Below, piece by piece: positions 10,054-22,357 of a stretch of DNA of 64,000 nt (positions are counted from its first letter, which is position 1; each line of letters begins with the position of its first letter). This stretch comes from Nicotiana tabacum (Eukaryota; Streptophyta; Magnoliopsida; Solanales; Solanaceae): positions 195,320,103 through 195,384,102 of the forward strand of contig NC_134101.1 of the NCBI RefSeq assembly GCF_000715075.1, read 5' to 3'. The notes under the pieces were generated by a model, which was given only the letters and a program-made list of their open reading frames with translations, was not told the origin of the DNA and made no database searches. Made by a program: the position numbers and the translations under genes.

Positions 10054-13000
10054 TGTCGCGCCCCTTTTTTTCCCACTTTGCATCGGAAAATCAGGTTTAT
10101 GACATTTTTGGGGTAGGACAACTCATTCCTTTTGGGAATTGGGTTTGAATTTGAAGAGTCGCTACCTAATGATTTAAGGTGCATTAGGACACCTATAGGG
10201 TTCATTTCTAAGTTTGTTTGATAACCAGAGATAGGGTAAGAGCTTGAAATTATCCTAAGGAGAAGGTGTTAGGCACCCCTCAGAATCCATAAGTGTGGTT
10301 CCCGGCTAGACAGTTTTGTGAATTTTGTACAATTAACAGACAGACAAATATAGGCTTAAATAGTAGGGGATTTAAGTTTGAACACATAGGAGTTTGAAAA
10401 CAATTATTAAAAGGCGAACTTTGAAAATGAGTTACAGTTCTACAAATACTTGAGAATATAAAAAAGGAGGGGGGTCCTAGGTTTATTTATAATATAGATC
10501 ACATCAACGCGATACCCGGTATGACACTCCTTAGAAGAGGGGATACACGTGGTATTAGCGCACTGGTCATCATATCTATATCTATCCTTCTCACCCCGTT
10601 AAGGTATTAAAGCGCGGATTGGTCTCGACCTCTATTGCATGCTATTACCCGTCCCATTCCTATCAGTCCCGGAGGAATTAAGGACTACTATTCCTACAAG
10701 AGGGAGGATTTTAGGCCGACTCTTGGATTTTCAAGGTAAAAAGGCTAAGGTGACATACAAAACACGTAGGACTGCAGATTAGTGGAAACATATAAATAAT
10801 TAAGAGGCTCATATATACCTCCGCAGACAATGCACATAAATAGCATAAATTAAACACAATTAGGGTCAGAATTTAAAGTACTAAGGCACAATGTTTTAAT
10901 TATTGAAGCAGATTAATTTGTTATATAACTCACATAAGAAGTCTGAAGCAGGCCTGTCTGCTGGTTGTAGCAGTTGCTAATTAACAAAGGCGGATTCAGT
11001 TTTATCATTATTACCTAAGGCTTGCCTATGTGTGTATTGGTGATGTCCTATGAGCATGATATCTATTACTAATTAGGAGTGTAGCAGAGCAACGGTTAAT
11101 ATTTAAACATGTGATTTGGATCATGCATGCTTTCTAAATCGTATTAATAAAAGGAGCAGGTTGCTTAAACTGATTCAGAACAGTACGAGTCAAACTGATT
11201 TTTAACTAAACTGGTTTCAGATCCTATAGACATGATCTCTTTTCTCGCTGATTTTAATTCCTACAATCATGATATCTAAGTGTTAAAGGCTGATTTTGGT
11301 CCTATAGGTGTGGTATCTAGTTGAATGTGAAATGGAGCAGGCAAGATTTATTTGATCACAACGAAATTCCTATAGGCATGATTTAAATAAAAATATTGAT
11401 TTTAATCATTTAGACATGATGTCTGATTATTGCCATTTAGATCATACGGGCATGGTGTCTAAGTGTGGAAGTAAAACATGCAGAATTTATTAAACAGATC
11501 CTATAAGCATGTTATCTACCCTTCTAATAGCTAAATCGTGCATAATCACCCCATCCCTTTACACTAGCCAACCCCAATATTTGTTACAGATTATTACAGA
11601 CCAAAAATTAATGAATTACATCCGAAAAGTGCAAAATAAGAAATTACAACCATAGGAAGCCTGATTCTTGACTTCCTCTCTGAGTTATGGAATAAACTAC
11701 CTCAAATGCCCAAGATGTTCAAAGCCTTTCTTACACCTAGGTGCGTCAAAGTTCCCTAAGGGTCTCAAGGGACCCCAGGCAATGCTTACCCAGGTTTGCA
11801 TAACAAGACAGAAATATGTGCAGTATGGAAGGGACAACCCTTATGTGTCCAAGTTCAGAGGGAGCTCAAGGGTCCCAAGGCAAGGCTCACACAAGTGGGA
11901 CATAACCTAGGTTCTAAGAATATAGTGGAAGTGCAAAATACAGAGATTTATTTAAAATTGGGATGGAAATAGAAACTAGTAAGGGTGATTTGAAATTAGT
12001 AGTAGTAAAACTCAAACTACACAGAATCAGTAGTTACACAAAGGGGTTTTGGGAGTACATTGTATGAAGCATGTGACCCCAGAAAGGGTTAGATTTGGGT
12101 TATGCACAACAATATCTGATGCTGACATGCCCACAAACTAGCCAAAGAATACAAACACATAGAGGGGATATGGGGTTTGGGGACTCATAAGTCAGCAAAC
12201 ACATAACAAGTGACTAACAGAGTACATACATAGGGAAACATTAATTTAAAAGAGGAGGGAGCATATTATAGCATGCTAGTAATGTAACTTAACTGCATAA
12301 ACATGAGCAGAAGCAGGCAAGAGTGAAAGAAACTGAAACAGCTAAAGAAACATGTTGTTGTTGTTGTTGTTGATGCTTGAAAATTAACTAGGACATACCA
12401 GTAGAGAAGTAATGTGCAGAAAAGAAAATGTAGGCAAAAATTCCACAGTCTAGCAATGGCTGTTAGCCTGATAGACAAAGCAGTAGCACAAGTAGTAAAG
12501 AAAAGAGAGAAAGCTTTGAGTGTGAGTGTGTGTTCTTGAACTCAATTGTTCGTGTCTTTGAAAGAAGATGGGGTGGGTATTTATAGTTTTTGAAAACGAG
12601 TGAAAAGTAAGGTAATAAGTAAAGTCTTAACACTAACATGGAAACAATCACAAGTCATAATCAATTAACACAAGTGATTCCCTTTAATTAAGGAATCATT
12701 ATTTAACGTGTAATAACAGGTTTAATTAAGGAAAGAAATCAGTTTGGGGACAGATTGATTATTGCCATATAAGGAATAGTAAAAGCAAGAAGTAAACAAT
12801 CAAGTCTAATTACAAAATAAGCTTATTTTGGGAAATGATTCAGCAAGGTAAAACATCACAGTAAAGGGAAAGGAATTAATTAATTTTAAATATGCGAGTG
12901 AAATTAGGGTTCATAAAATAAAAGCTTTTGCAATCAGTCCTAAGATCAAGATCAATCATAGAAGAAACATTATTCTGCACTTCAGTATATAAATAGAGTG

Positions 13001-13065
13001 AACTGAAGCATTAGACATGCGAGGCCAAGCATATTGGCAAAAGTGATAATACAAACATACAGTAG
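10054..13065 (-). repeat. Element B 5' LTR, truncated
   Basis: The LTR 3' end is at 10054 (minus-strand ...CGCGACA). Homology with the G LTR continues to 13065, where the minus-strand ctactgtatgtttg segment is interrupted by the end of element C. The first third of the LTR is missing. Contents are a TATA box at 12578-12585 (TATAAATA on the minus strand), a TTG microsatellite at about 12354-12373, and a series of catgcctataggat-type short repeats at about 11230-11520 that also occur in G at about 57900-58330. Confidence 0.85.
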
Positions 13066-13689
13066 TGTCACGACCCTAACCCCAAACCCGGTCGTGATGG
13101 TGCCTCTCGTGAAGACAAGACCAGATTACTATCCCTAATTTGACGTTTACACAGTTAAACAACAAGAAAGCAGTCTAAGACATGATTTAATAATACTAAG
13201 TAGTGGATAATATCATAAAAATGCGGAAGTACCACCCAACACAGCCCTAACCGGGGTGTCACTAGTCATGAGCATCTATAAGTCATAATACAAGTCTGCT
13301 AAGTCTATAAGCTAGTACAAATGTCTGAAAGAGATAGAGATGATAAAGGAGTAGAGACACGGGTTGCGGACGTCAACATCTACCTCGTAATCTCTAAAAG
13401 CCTGCCTGAAGCTGGAGGTATCAGCACTCGAGAGCAGTACCAACAACACCTGAATCTGCACACAGGGGTGTAGGGAGTAAAGTGAGTACTCTAACTCAGT
13501 GAGTAACAAATGTAAATAACGACTGAAGGTAATCATACAAGGCACAAAACATTCTATAATGAAGCAGTAAAACCATTTAAAAGCAGTAAATTAGTGAAAG
13601 ATAGATAGAATCCTTTAACTCAAATGTTATTTTAATGAAAGAGCCTTTTTAAATGTTTAAGCAGGAAACTGACAGTCAATTATGAAAAG

Positions 13690-14030
13690 TAAACACATAA
13701 AGGCTCACTCCTCGGGCACAGTATCAACAATCCGCCCCTCGGGCTATCACATAGAACAATACCAGCCCCTCGGGCTCAATCTCATATCACAACGGGTACT
13801 CACGCTCATTGGGGGTGTAAAGACTCCGGGAGGGGCCCCTTACGACCCAAGCACAATAACAAGTCATCTTGTGGCATCAAATCTAGGCCCTCGACCTCAT
13901 ATCAATCAAGCCACCTCATGGCGTATATATCTCAGGCCCTCAACCTAAAATCAGTATCAATGTTTCCTCACAACTAGGCCCTCGGCCTTACTTAGTCAAA
14001 ATACTCACAAGCCCCTCGGGTAATAGTAAA
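13690..14030 (-). repeat. Hairpin array, C 3' LTR
   Basis: Successive short inverted repeats with a CTC loop on the plus strand (GAG on the minus strand): GCCC-CTC-GGGC (13734-13744), AGCCC-CTC-GGGCT (about 13763) and AGGCC-CTC-GGCCT (about 13975). Decayed copies such as aggccctcaacct lie between them. The same array, in other copy states, occurs in both E LTRs. Confidence 0.8.
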
Positions 14031-14894
14031 ACAATGTTTTTCAGCTCAAACATCATTTAAAATATCATGTAAGTCTTTAAATTGAGTAAACATGGCTGAG
14101 TATGAAAACAACGGAAAATAATATGATTAAGGTTAAGTATAAAGTCAAAACAGTGAAGAAATAGTAATGAAAATCCCCGAAGGGTTCAAATAGTTGGTGC
14201 TAGGCCCAAATATGGCATTCATCCCAAATAATGATGATAGAAAATAGTTTTCAATCAAATACGCAGTAAAATCATCAATCGGGACGAACCAAGTCGCAAT
14301 CCCCAATAGTGTACGACCCCGCGCTCGTCATCAAGCATGTGTCTCACCTCAATATAACACTACGATGTGTAATCCGGTGTTTCAAGCCCTCAGAACATCA
14401 TTTACGATTATTAATCACCTCGAACCAGCTAAATCTCTAGCTCACGACGCCTTTGCCCCTCGAATCGGCCTCCATGCGCGTCGAATCTATCCAAAATCAG
14501 AACAAGGACGTTAAAATATGCTAAGGAAACAAAGCCCAAGCGAAAACAATCAATAAAGGGCACAAATCCCGAAATTAGCAAAACCCGAGCCCCCGGCACA
14601 CTTCTCGAAACTCAGAAATTTTCACATCATTAGATTCCTTAAGTCCCCATGAGTTCATACATGTCAAAATTTCTCAAATCTGACCCCAAATGGTCCTCCA
14701 AATCCCCAATCAAAAGTCCAGTTTCTCAAGCCCTAGTTCTTCAATTTTAGGCTTAGCATTCATGATTTTCTAGGTGGAATTCACAAAATAATCGAGTTTT
14801 TAGTCCGAGAATCTTACCTCCCAACGATCCCCCTTGAATTCCTCTTCAATTTCCTTCAAAAAGCTCCAAAAACGAGCAGCTATAGGTGAAAATA

Positions 14895-15295
14895 GACCCA
14901 CATTCGCGAACAAGACGAGTTTAAAAACATTATGCCCAGACCTCATTTTCTTCATCGCGATCGCGGAACGTCCCACGCGATTGCAAAGAACAATTCTTCA
15001 GCTTCCCAAAATTACTCTATGCGAACGCGACCAGGCCATTGCGAACGCGATGCTTCCTCCACCTTAACCTTCGCGAACGTGCTCCCTCCCATGCGAATGC
15101 GGTGAACACCTGACCTCAAACCCATCAGACCCAAATTACTCTACGCGATCGCAAATTCCTTCACGCGAACGCGTTGACCAACTTCCCAACCCTCCGTGAA
15201 CTCGAAGCCCCTCTCGCAAATGCAAAGGCTTAATTCCTGGCCTTCCTCAATCCTTCTACGTGATCGCGAGACCACCTACGCGATCGCGAAGGGCA
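14895..15295 (-). promoter_or_regulatory. CGC-N4-GCG dyad array, C 3' LTR
   Basis: About a dozen copies, perfect or near-perfect, of CGC-N4-GCG with N4 = GATC or GAAC. Examples are CGCGATCGCG at 14956-14965, CGCGAACGCG near 15165 and CGCGATCGCG near 15280. The array lies in U3 just upstream (in element sense) of the presumed transcription start. Binding of a dimeric protein is inference. Confidence 0.65.
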
Positions 15296-15997
15296 ATTTT
15301 CTGCAACACTTGAACCTGCAATTTCTGCAATCTTTTCCAACTTCAAATAATCCGATTGACCACCCGAAACTCACCCGAGGCCCTCGGGACGTCAACCAAA
15401 AGCACCAACATATCCTAAAACCTTATTTAAACTTGTTCCAATCATCAAAACACCTCAAACATCGTCAAATCACCCAAAACACATCGGATTCAAGCCTAAG
15501 TTTCTAAAATCTTCCGAAATACGCTTTTGATCAAAAACCCAACCAAACCATGTCCAAATGACCTAAAATTTTGCACACACATCCCAAATGACACAATGAA
15601 GCTACTGCAACTCTTAGAATTCCATTCAGACCCCTATATCAAAATCTCGCCTATCAACCGAAAATCGCCAAAATATCAACTTCGTCAATTCAAGCCTAAC
15701 TCTACTCTGAACCTCCACAACCCATTCCGATCACACTCCTAAGTCATAAATCACCTCCCGAAGCTAATCGAACCATCGGAATTCACATCCGATCCCTCTA
15801 ACACATAAGTCAACAACCGATTGACTTTTCCAACTTAAACCTTCTTAAAAGAGACTAAGTGTCTCAAACCTTGCCAAAATCATTCCGGACTCGATCCGGC
15901 CAACCCAATACCACAAAACATTGATAACGAAGCATAAAGAAGTAGAAATGGGGGAAATGGAGCGGCAACTCATGAGACGACTGGCTGGGTAGTCACA

Positions 15998-16010
15998 TCC
16001 TCCCCAACTT
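15998..16010 (-). other. Element C polypurine tract
   Basis: Minus-strand gttggggagga lies directly against the 3' LTR start, where plus-strand DNA synthesis primes in LTR retrotransposons. E has the same tract at its 3' LTR. Confidence 0.8.
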
Positions 16011-17240
16011 AAACAAACGTTCGTCCTCGAACTAGTCAAGAAACATACCTAAAGCCTCAAACAAGTGAGGATATCTGCCCCGCATCTCCCGCTCGGTATC
16101 CCAAGTAGCCTCCTCCACAGGCTGACCTCTCCACTGCACTTTCACTGAAGCTATATCCTTTGACCTCAACTTTCGAACCTGCCGATCCAAAATAGCTACT
16201 GACTCCACATTGTAGGTCAAATCATCATCCAACTGAACCGTGCTGAAATCTAGAACATGAGACGGATCCCCAACATACTTCTGGAGCATAGAAACATGAA
16301 ATACCGGATGCACACTCGACATGCTAGGTGGCAAAGCAAGCTCATAAGCCACCTCCCCAATCCTCCGAAGCACCTCAAAAGGCCCAATGAACCGTGGACT
16401 CAATTTTCCTTTCTTCCCAAATCTCATAACACCCTTCATGGGCGAAACCTTCAACAGAACCTTCTCGCCAACCATGTAGGACACATATCGAACCTTCATG
16501 TCAGCATAATTCTTTTGGCATGACTGCGCTGTACGAAGCCTCTCCTGAATCACCTTCACCTTCTCTACCAAATCAGTCCCCAATAGCCTAGCCTCACCGG
16601 GCTCAAACAAACTAACTGGAGATCTACACCGCCTCTCATACAAAGCCTCATATGGAGCCATATGAATACTTGACTGGTAGCTATTGTTATAAGCAAACTC
16701 TGAAAGCGGTAGAAAATGATCCCATGACCCTCCGAAATCAATGACACAAGCATTCAACATGTCCTCCAATATCTGAATAGTGCGCTCGGACTGCCCGTCC
16801 GTCTGAGGATGAAAAGGTGTGCTCCACTCCACCTGAGTACCCAACTCTTTCTACACGACCCTCCAAAACAGCAAAGTAAACTGAGTGCCCCTATCTGAAA
16901 TAATGGAAACTGGGACACCATGCAAATGAACAATCTCCCGGATATAGATCTCTGCCAACCGCTTTGAAGACTTGGTAGTACACACTGGAATGAAATGCGG
17001 ACTTGGTCAGCCGATCCACAATCACCCAAATAGCGTCAAACTTCTCAAAGTCCGTGGAAGTCCAACAACAAAGTCCATAGTGATCCTCTCCTATTTCCAC
17101 TCAGGAATATCCATTTGCTGTAGCAAACCACCTAGTCTCTAATGCTCATATTTCACCTACTGACAATTGAGACACCGAGCTACAAATCCCACAATGTCTT
17201 TCTTCAATCTTCTCTACCAATAGTGTTGCCTCAAATCCTA
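16011..17240 (-). pseudogene. Element C integrase with chromodomain
   Basis: Contains the H2C2 zinc-binding region (cysteines in ARCLNC, near 17175), first catalytic Asp in AIWVIVDRLTKSAF (about 17030), second Asp in ISDRGTQF-type sequence (about 16885) and catalytic Glu in HPQTDGQSERTIQ (about 16810). The SH3-like GKLSPRFIGPFEVLRRIG follows. The C-terminal chromodomain (VESVAILDRQVRKLRSKDI to YPHLF, about 16230-16060) marks a Del/Tekay-like chromovirus. The last 270 codons (16844-16032) are open; upstream there are several frame changes and stops. Very close to the E integrase. Confidence 0.9.
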
Positions 17241-18083
17241 ATACATCTTCGCGGCACCTGAATGAATGGAATACCGCAAGCTATGGGCCTCCACAAGAAT
17301 CAACTCCTGAAGCCCATCCACATTGGGCACACAAATCCGGCCCTGCATCCTCAACACCCCATCATCACCAATGGTCATATCTCTAGCATCATCATGCTGA
17401 ACTCTATCCTTAAGGACAAGTAAATGCGGATCATCATACTGGCGCTCTCTAATGCGATCATATAAGGAAGACCAAGAAACCACACAAGCCAATACCCGAC
17501 TGTGCTCCAAAATATCCAACCTCACGAACCGATTGGCCAAGGTATGAACAACAACTGCAAGAGGTCTCTCCCCAATTGGAATATATGCCAAACTCCCCAT
17601 ACTCACTACCTTTTGGCTAAAAGCATCAGCCACCACGTTGGCCTTTCCCGAATGATACAATATAATGATATCATAATCCTTAAGCAACTCCAACCATCTC
17701 CGCTACCTCAAAATAAGATCTTTCTATTTGAACAAATGTTGAAGACTGTGATGATCAGTAAACACCTCACAAGATATGCCATACAAGTAATGCCTCCAAA
17801 TCTTCAACGCGTGAACTATGGCAGCCAATTCCAAATCGTGAACGGGGTAGTTCTTCTCATGGGGATTCAACTGACGAGAAGCGTAAGCAATAACTCTACC
17901 ATCCTGCATCAATAAACAACCAATCCCAACTCTCGGAGCATCACAATACACGGTATATGAACCTGAAGCTGATGGCAAGACCAATACTGGAGTTGTGGTC
18001 AAAGCTGTCTTGAGCTTCTGAAAGCTCTCCTCACACTCGTCCGACCATACAAATGAAGCACCCTTATGAGTCAACTTTGTCAA
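17238..18083 (-). pseudogene. Element C RNase H and linker to integrase
   Basis: RNase H would remove RNA from RNA-DNA hybrids during reverse transcription. Motifs: [19 protein letters not shown] (first Asp), [21 protein letters not shown] (Glu), [14 protein letters not shown] (Asp) and ANVVADAFSQK. A stop separates two long open stretches (18083-17724 and 17693-17238). The tail after residue [11 protein letters not shown] is the conserved linker before the integrase zinc region and is nearly identical to that of E. Confidence 0.9.
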
Positions 18084-18089
18084 GGGTGA

Positions 18090-18960
18090 TGTGATAGATC
18101 AGAATCCCTGAGCAAACCGACGACAATAGCCTGCCAAACCAAGAAAGCTGCAAATCTCTGTGGCTGAGGACGGTCTGGGCCAACTCTGAACCGCCTCTAT
18201 CTTATTAGAATCAACCTGAATACCCTCGCTGGACACCACGTGTCCCAAGAAAGCCACTGAACTGAGCCAAAACTCACACTTGGAGAATTTTGCATAAAGT
18301 TTCTCCTCCCTCTTTCTCTGCAACACAATTCTCAAATGCTCTGCGTGCTCCTTCTGACTACGCGAATATACCAGAATATCATCAATGAAGACTATGACAA
18401 ACGACTAGAGATAAGGCCGGAACACACTGTTCATCAAATGCATGAATGCTGCTAGGGCATTCGGCAGCTCAAAAGACATCACCAAGAACTCATAATGACC
18501 ATATCGGGTCCTGAAAGCCGTCTTATGAATATCTGGATCCCTGATCTTCAACTGGTGATAACCCGAACGGATATCGATCTTGGAGAACACCCTCGCTCCG
18601 TGAGGCTGGTCAAATAAATCATCAATATGAGGCAAAGGATACTTGTTTTTAATTGTTACCTTGTTCAATTGCCTATAATCAATGCACATTCTCATTATGC
18701 CATCCTTCTTCTTCACAAACAGAACTGGCGCACCCCAAGGTGACACGCTAGGCCAAATGAACCCTTTATCAAGGAGTTCCTGAAGCTATTCTTTTTCCTT
18801 AAACTCTGTTGGTGCCATACGATACATCGGAATCGAAATGAACTGAGTGTCTGACACTAGGTCAATACCAAAATCAATATCCCTGTCCGGGGGCATGCCC
18901 GGCAGGTCTGTAGGAAACACGTCAGAAAAATCCCTCACAACTGGGAGTGTGATCTAAAGT
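18090..18960 (-). pseudogene. Element C reverse transcriptase
   Basis: RT palm and fingers: [13 protein letters not shown] at the protease-RT linker, [51 protein letters not shown], then [13 protein letters not shown] with the catalytic Asp pair near 18385, and the thumb [19 protein letters not shown]. Two open stretches (18746-18405 and 18335-18099) are interrupted by a stop just before the FIDD motif. It is closer to E RT than the upstream gag and protease are. Confidence 0.9.
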
Positions 18961-19400
18961 ACCCCTCCACTCAACACATGGTACACTTGGCATAGCCAGT
19001 GTCACGGTCTTGGCGAGATAATCAAGGATAGCATAATGGGGCGACAACTAGTCCATGCCTAAGATAATGTCAAAATCTACCATGATGAGCAATAATAGAT
19101 CGGTTGTGGTCTCAAAACCACTTAGAACGACCAAACATGACCGATAAATGAAATCCACAACAAGAGAATCTCCCATAGGAGTAGAAACATAAACAAGGGA
19201 ACTTAAAGAATCCCGAGATACACCCAAATGTGGAGCAAAATAAGAAGACACATAAGAATAAGTGGAGCCTAGATCGAATATAACCGATACATCTCTATCA
19301 CAAACCAGTATAATACCTGTGATGATAGAATCGGAGGCAAGAGCCTCGGTACGGGAAGGAAGGTCATAGTATCTAGCTCGGCCTCCCCCTCTAGGGCGAC
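18961..19400 (-). pseudogene. Element C protease
   Basis: Aspartic protease of the gag-pol polyprotein. The active-site segment reads [21 protein letters not shown] (about 19290-19240), with DLG where DPG or DTG is usual. The second half ends in the flap-distal VDFDIILGMD motif (19051). The spacer to RT is about 30 codons shorter than in E, suggesting a deletion near 18960. Identity to E protease is visibly lower than that of RT, RNase H and integrase. Confidence 0.8.
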
Positions 19401-20804
19401 CTCTACATCCCAGACCTCCACCTTTAGCTAGCTGAGCAGGTGGGGTAGCAACTGGAGCTGTAACTATAGCCGGAAAACTCTGCGGGGCACGCTATGGTTG
19501 AGAAGTCTGTGGAGGTGCACACCTCCCAAGTATGGGGCAATCCCTCACCATATGACATGCGTCACCACACTCAAAACAAGCTCTTGGAGGAAGTGGCATC
19601 TGTGACTAGTTCGGGCTAGGTCTGCTGGACTGACGTCTGAAAGCACTCCACGCAGGAGGCATGCTAGATACCGGTGGTGCATAATAAAGCTGCCGCGGTC
19701 TATGAGTAGCTGGAACACCAATGGCTGCTGGAAGAGCTGAATGAATAGGGCGACTCATGTAACCCCTACAATGATGACCTGTTGCTGGGGCACGGGCACC
19801 AGATTAATGGCCCGACTCTCGAGACCTCTTGGCTTCCCTCTCCTCTCTCTCCCTAGCATGCATACCCTCAATTCTCCTAGCAATTTTCACCACCTGCTGA
19901 TAAGAAATATCCATTTCTAACTCCCGAGCCATGCTAGACCTGATGCTTGGAATAAGGCCCTCAATAAACCAACGAACCCTCTCGTGAACAGTAGAAACCA
20001 AGGCTGGTGCATGCCTAGACAAACTGGTGTAATGGACAACATACTCTAAGACAGTCATAGCACCCTATCGCAAATGCTCAAACTCTATGTGCCATGCATC
20101 CCTGAGGCTCTGAGGAACATTCTCTCTTAGAAACATATCTGAAAATTGAGTCCAAGTTAGTGAAGCAGCCTCATCCGGACTGTATAACTCATAGGTGAGC
20201 CACCACTCATAGGCGGCTCGTCGAAGCTGGAAGGTAGTGAAGGAAACCCCGTTCGATCCTGATATACCCATGGTACGGAGAATACGGTAACTCTCATCTA
20301 GAAATCCCAGAGCATCCTCCTATGTTAGACCACTGAATACATGAGGCTTGTACCTCTTGAACCTCTCAAGCCTCAGGTACTCCTCTTCAGAAGCTGCTGC
20401 CCTGTCCTCGGGCTGAACTGGCACTGCAAGTGGTACAGGAATAATCTTAGGGACCTGCTCAACATGCACTCGCTATTCAAGAGTGCGAGCGATAGGAGTC
20501 TGTGCTCCTCCCCCGACCTGAGATGTAGCTACAACAAGGGGAAACAACCCTGCCTAAGCCAGAGTGGTGTACATGCTCATCAACTGTGCCAAAGTCTCCT
20601 GAAGGGCTGGAGTAGTTTTAGCAGTAGGCGTGTCAGGTGCCTGGACTCCGGCTGGAACTGCTGGTGGTACCTCGATAGTAGCTCCCGCAGGTGCTCTGGC
20701 TGCACCACGTGCGCGTCCTCAACCTCGACCCCGACCCCGACTTCTGGTGACTCTCGCAGGGGAGCGGATGCCTAATCATTTTGGGGAGCACATGTCCTCA
20801 CCAT
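19401..20804 (-). pseudogene. Element C gag
   Basis: Capsid and nucleocapsid polyprotein. The proposed start is the ATG of MVRTCAPQND at 20804, the same MVRT start as E. After a Pro/Ala-rich region come the capsid-like FTTFQLRRAAYEWWLTYE and LTWTQFSDMFLRENVPQSLRD (20271-20065), then VRWFIEGLIPSIRSSM (20058-19804), and a zinc knuckle CFECGDACHMVRDC near 19580-19535 with Cys at the usual Gly position. At least six stops interrupt it. It is diverged from E gag, unlike the pol region. Confidence 0.85.
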
Positions 20805-20988
20805 CGGTGAGAGAATAGAAGATAGAAGTTCAGAATTTGTGATGTCAAAAAAATCTGGCATGACAGGGAAATCAAATGAAGTGGAATTTTCCTAACGGTT
20901 ACATAGCCTGTCGTAGATAAGTACAGACGTCTCTGTACCGATCAGCGAGACTCTAATAAACCGGCTTGTGATCCATGACTCCTATGAA

Positions 20989-21006
20989 CCTAGCGCTATG
21001 ATACCA
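20989..21006 (-). other. Element C primer-binding site
   Basis: Minus-strand TGGTATCATAGCGCTAGG begins three bases after the 5' LTR. It matches the initiator-Met tRNA complement (TGGTATCAGAGC) over its first positions, with one change. Confidence 0.8.
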
Positions 21007-21419
21007 ACTTGTCATGACCCCAGTTCGCTCTTCGTGAACTGTCGTGATGGCACCTAGTCTCTACAACTAGGTAAGCCTAACAAATGCGGAATATAAACGA
21101 AACTTGTGGAAGAAATAATCAAAAACCAAAATAACTGAATGGAAACAATAGTTATAATGTTGCTAACCATATACAACACAACTTTCTCAAAACCAAGTAT
21201 ACTATTCCAAAACCCGGAAACTCACGGAAACACATGCCTTTGGAATATCTAACAGTCTAACTTCAGAATATCTAACAAGAAAGAAAATACAGAAGGGCAA
21301 TGTTTAACAACTAGAATAGAAAGGTACTCTTCGGTCTTCAGACGCGACAGATGTACCTCGAAGTCTCTAGAGCAGTCACCTCCTTCAAGGATGGTAGGCC
21401 TGACTATCGATACCTGGAT

Positions 21420-22357
21420 CTGCACATGAAAAACATGCGTAGAAGATGCATGAGTACACCACAGCGGTACTCAGTAAGTGCTAAGCCTAACCTTGGTTGG
21501 GTAGTGATGAGGAAGGTCAGGGCCCTACTTAGGTTAAATAGAATATAAAGATCAACAGTATAGAACAGAACAATATAAATAAGTACAACAGTAAAATAAC
21601 ACTGAATGTACATGACAGCAACAACTATATAGAAACAAGGTAAACACGGAAAGGAAATACAACTCAACACCAATAATAACAATCGGGGTTTTCTTAGGAT
21701 ACCGTCATATAGTCCCATATGTACATATCCAATGGATCTCCCGGGATCCTGTCCTGCAGTCCAACTCATATTGCGTGGGGATCTACCGGAATCCCGTTCC
21801 GTAGTCCCAAATGTAAATACCCAGCACTGGGGGAATCTACCCGGTGCATTCCCGTAGTTCCATATAACTGTGTAGGGGGATCTACCGGAATCCCACATCC
21901 GTAGTCCCAAAATAAGCAGACAAGGGGGGCTACCGGAGTCCCATATCTGTAGTCCCAAAATAAACAGATAAGTGGGGAAGCTACCTAAATCCCACATCCG
22001 TAGTCCCAAAATAAATACTCAACAACAACAGGAAAATATACAGAAATGACAAAATTTCATATTAAGGCAATAAATGATTCTAGCCTAGCATGCTGCACAA
22101 AATTTAGGCAAGGCAGTTTGAGCAAATAAAGTAATTAAATCACTTACACATTCTTTCCTAAGCTAACAATAGGCTTGATAGTGCAAGTAGTATAAACAGG
22201 AACGGAAACATTACTAGTAATTACTTAAAGAAAAAAATGGATTTCCAACAATTAGCACAAGTACGCACTCGTCACCTCACTTAAAAGGCATTTCAATTAC
22301 CAAATATACCAATCCTAAGGGGAAGGTCCCCCACACAAGGTTAGACATGCCACTTAC
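21420..22357 (-). other. Putative leader intron in C 5' LTR
   Basis: Donor TTCGAG|GTAAGTGG and acceptor tttttcatgtgcag|ATCCAGG enclose 938 bases that contain the minisatellite. Equivalent pairs occur in the C 3', E and F LTRs at similar spacing. Splicing itself is inference. Confidence 0.5.
21720..22015 (-). repeat. Minisatellite in C 5' LTR, about 6 units of 45-50 bp
   Basis: Plus-strand units are of the form ggggatctaccggaatccc, then acatccgtagtcccaaaata. They can form GGGAT...ATCCC stems; in the unit near 21925 the arms are GGGGC...GTCCC, where a T-A pair is replaced by C-G. Confidence 0.85.

Larger units (their letters stand above)
7818..13065 (-). mobile_element. Element B: internally deleted Tat-type element, same family as G
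   Basis: In element orientation (right to left) it has a 5' LTR truncated at 13065 by element C, a PBS at about 10051, a leader (10033-8707) and then RT-proximal pol (8706-7818) cut by element A. The LTR aligns with the G LTR, including the TATAAATA box and a shared segment around the tatggcaataatcaatctg motif. B lacks gag and most of protease. Confidence 0.85.
13066..15997 (-). repeat. Element C 3' LTR (E family), about 2.93 kb
   Basis: On the minus strand it starts TGTGACTACCCAGCC (15997) and ends GGGTCGTGACA (13066). It is clearly related to both E LTRs, including the cgtctcatgag start and the hairpin array. Internal features are a dyad array (about 15295-14895), a weak donor GAGGTGATT (14418), an acceptor TGTGTGCAG-ATTCAGG (13456) and the hairpin array (14030-13690). 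A second donor-like GGGAGGTAAGATTC lies near 14815. Confidence 0.9.

Noticed and set aside
13682..13948. Plus-strand 88-codon frame across the C 3' LTR array
   Set aside because: Open only because the hairpin units keep a common phase; the homologous E array is broken in the equivalent frame.
21404..22009. 201-codon minus-strand frame with repeated GLRMWDSG-like units (C 5' LTR)
   Set aside because: Translation of the minisatellite; the unit length keeps the frame open, and it lies in the intron-like part of the LTR with no other coding signal.
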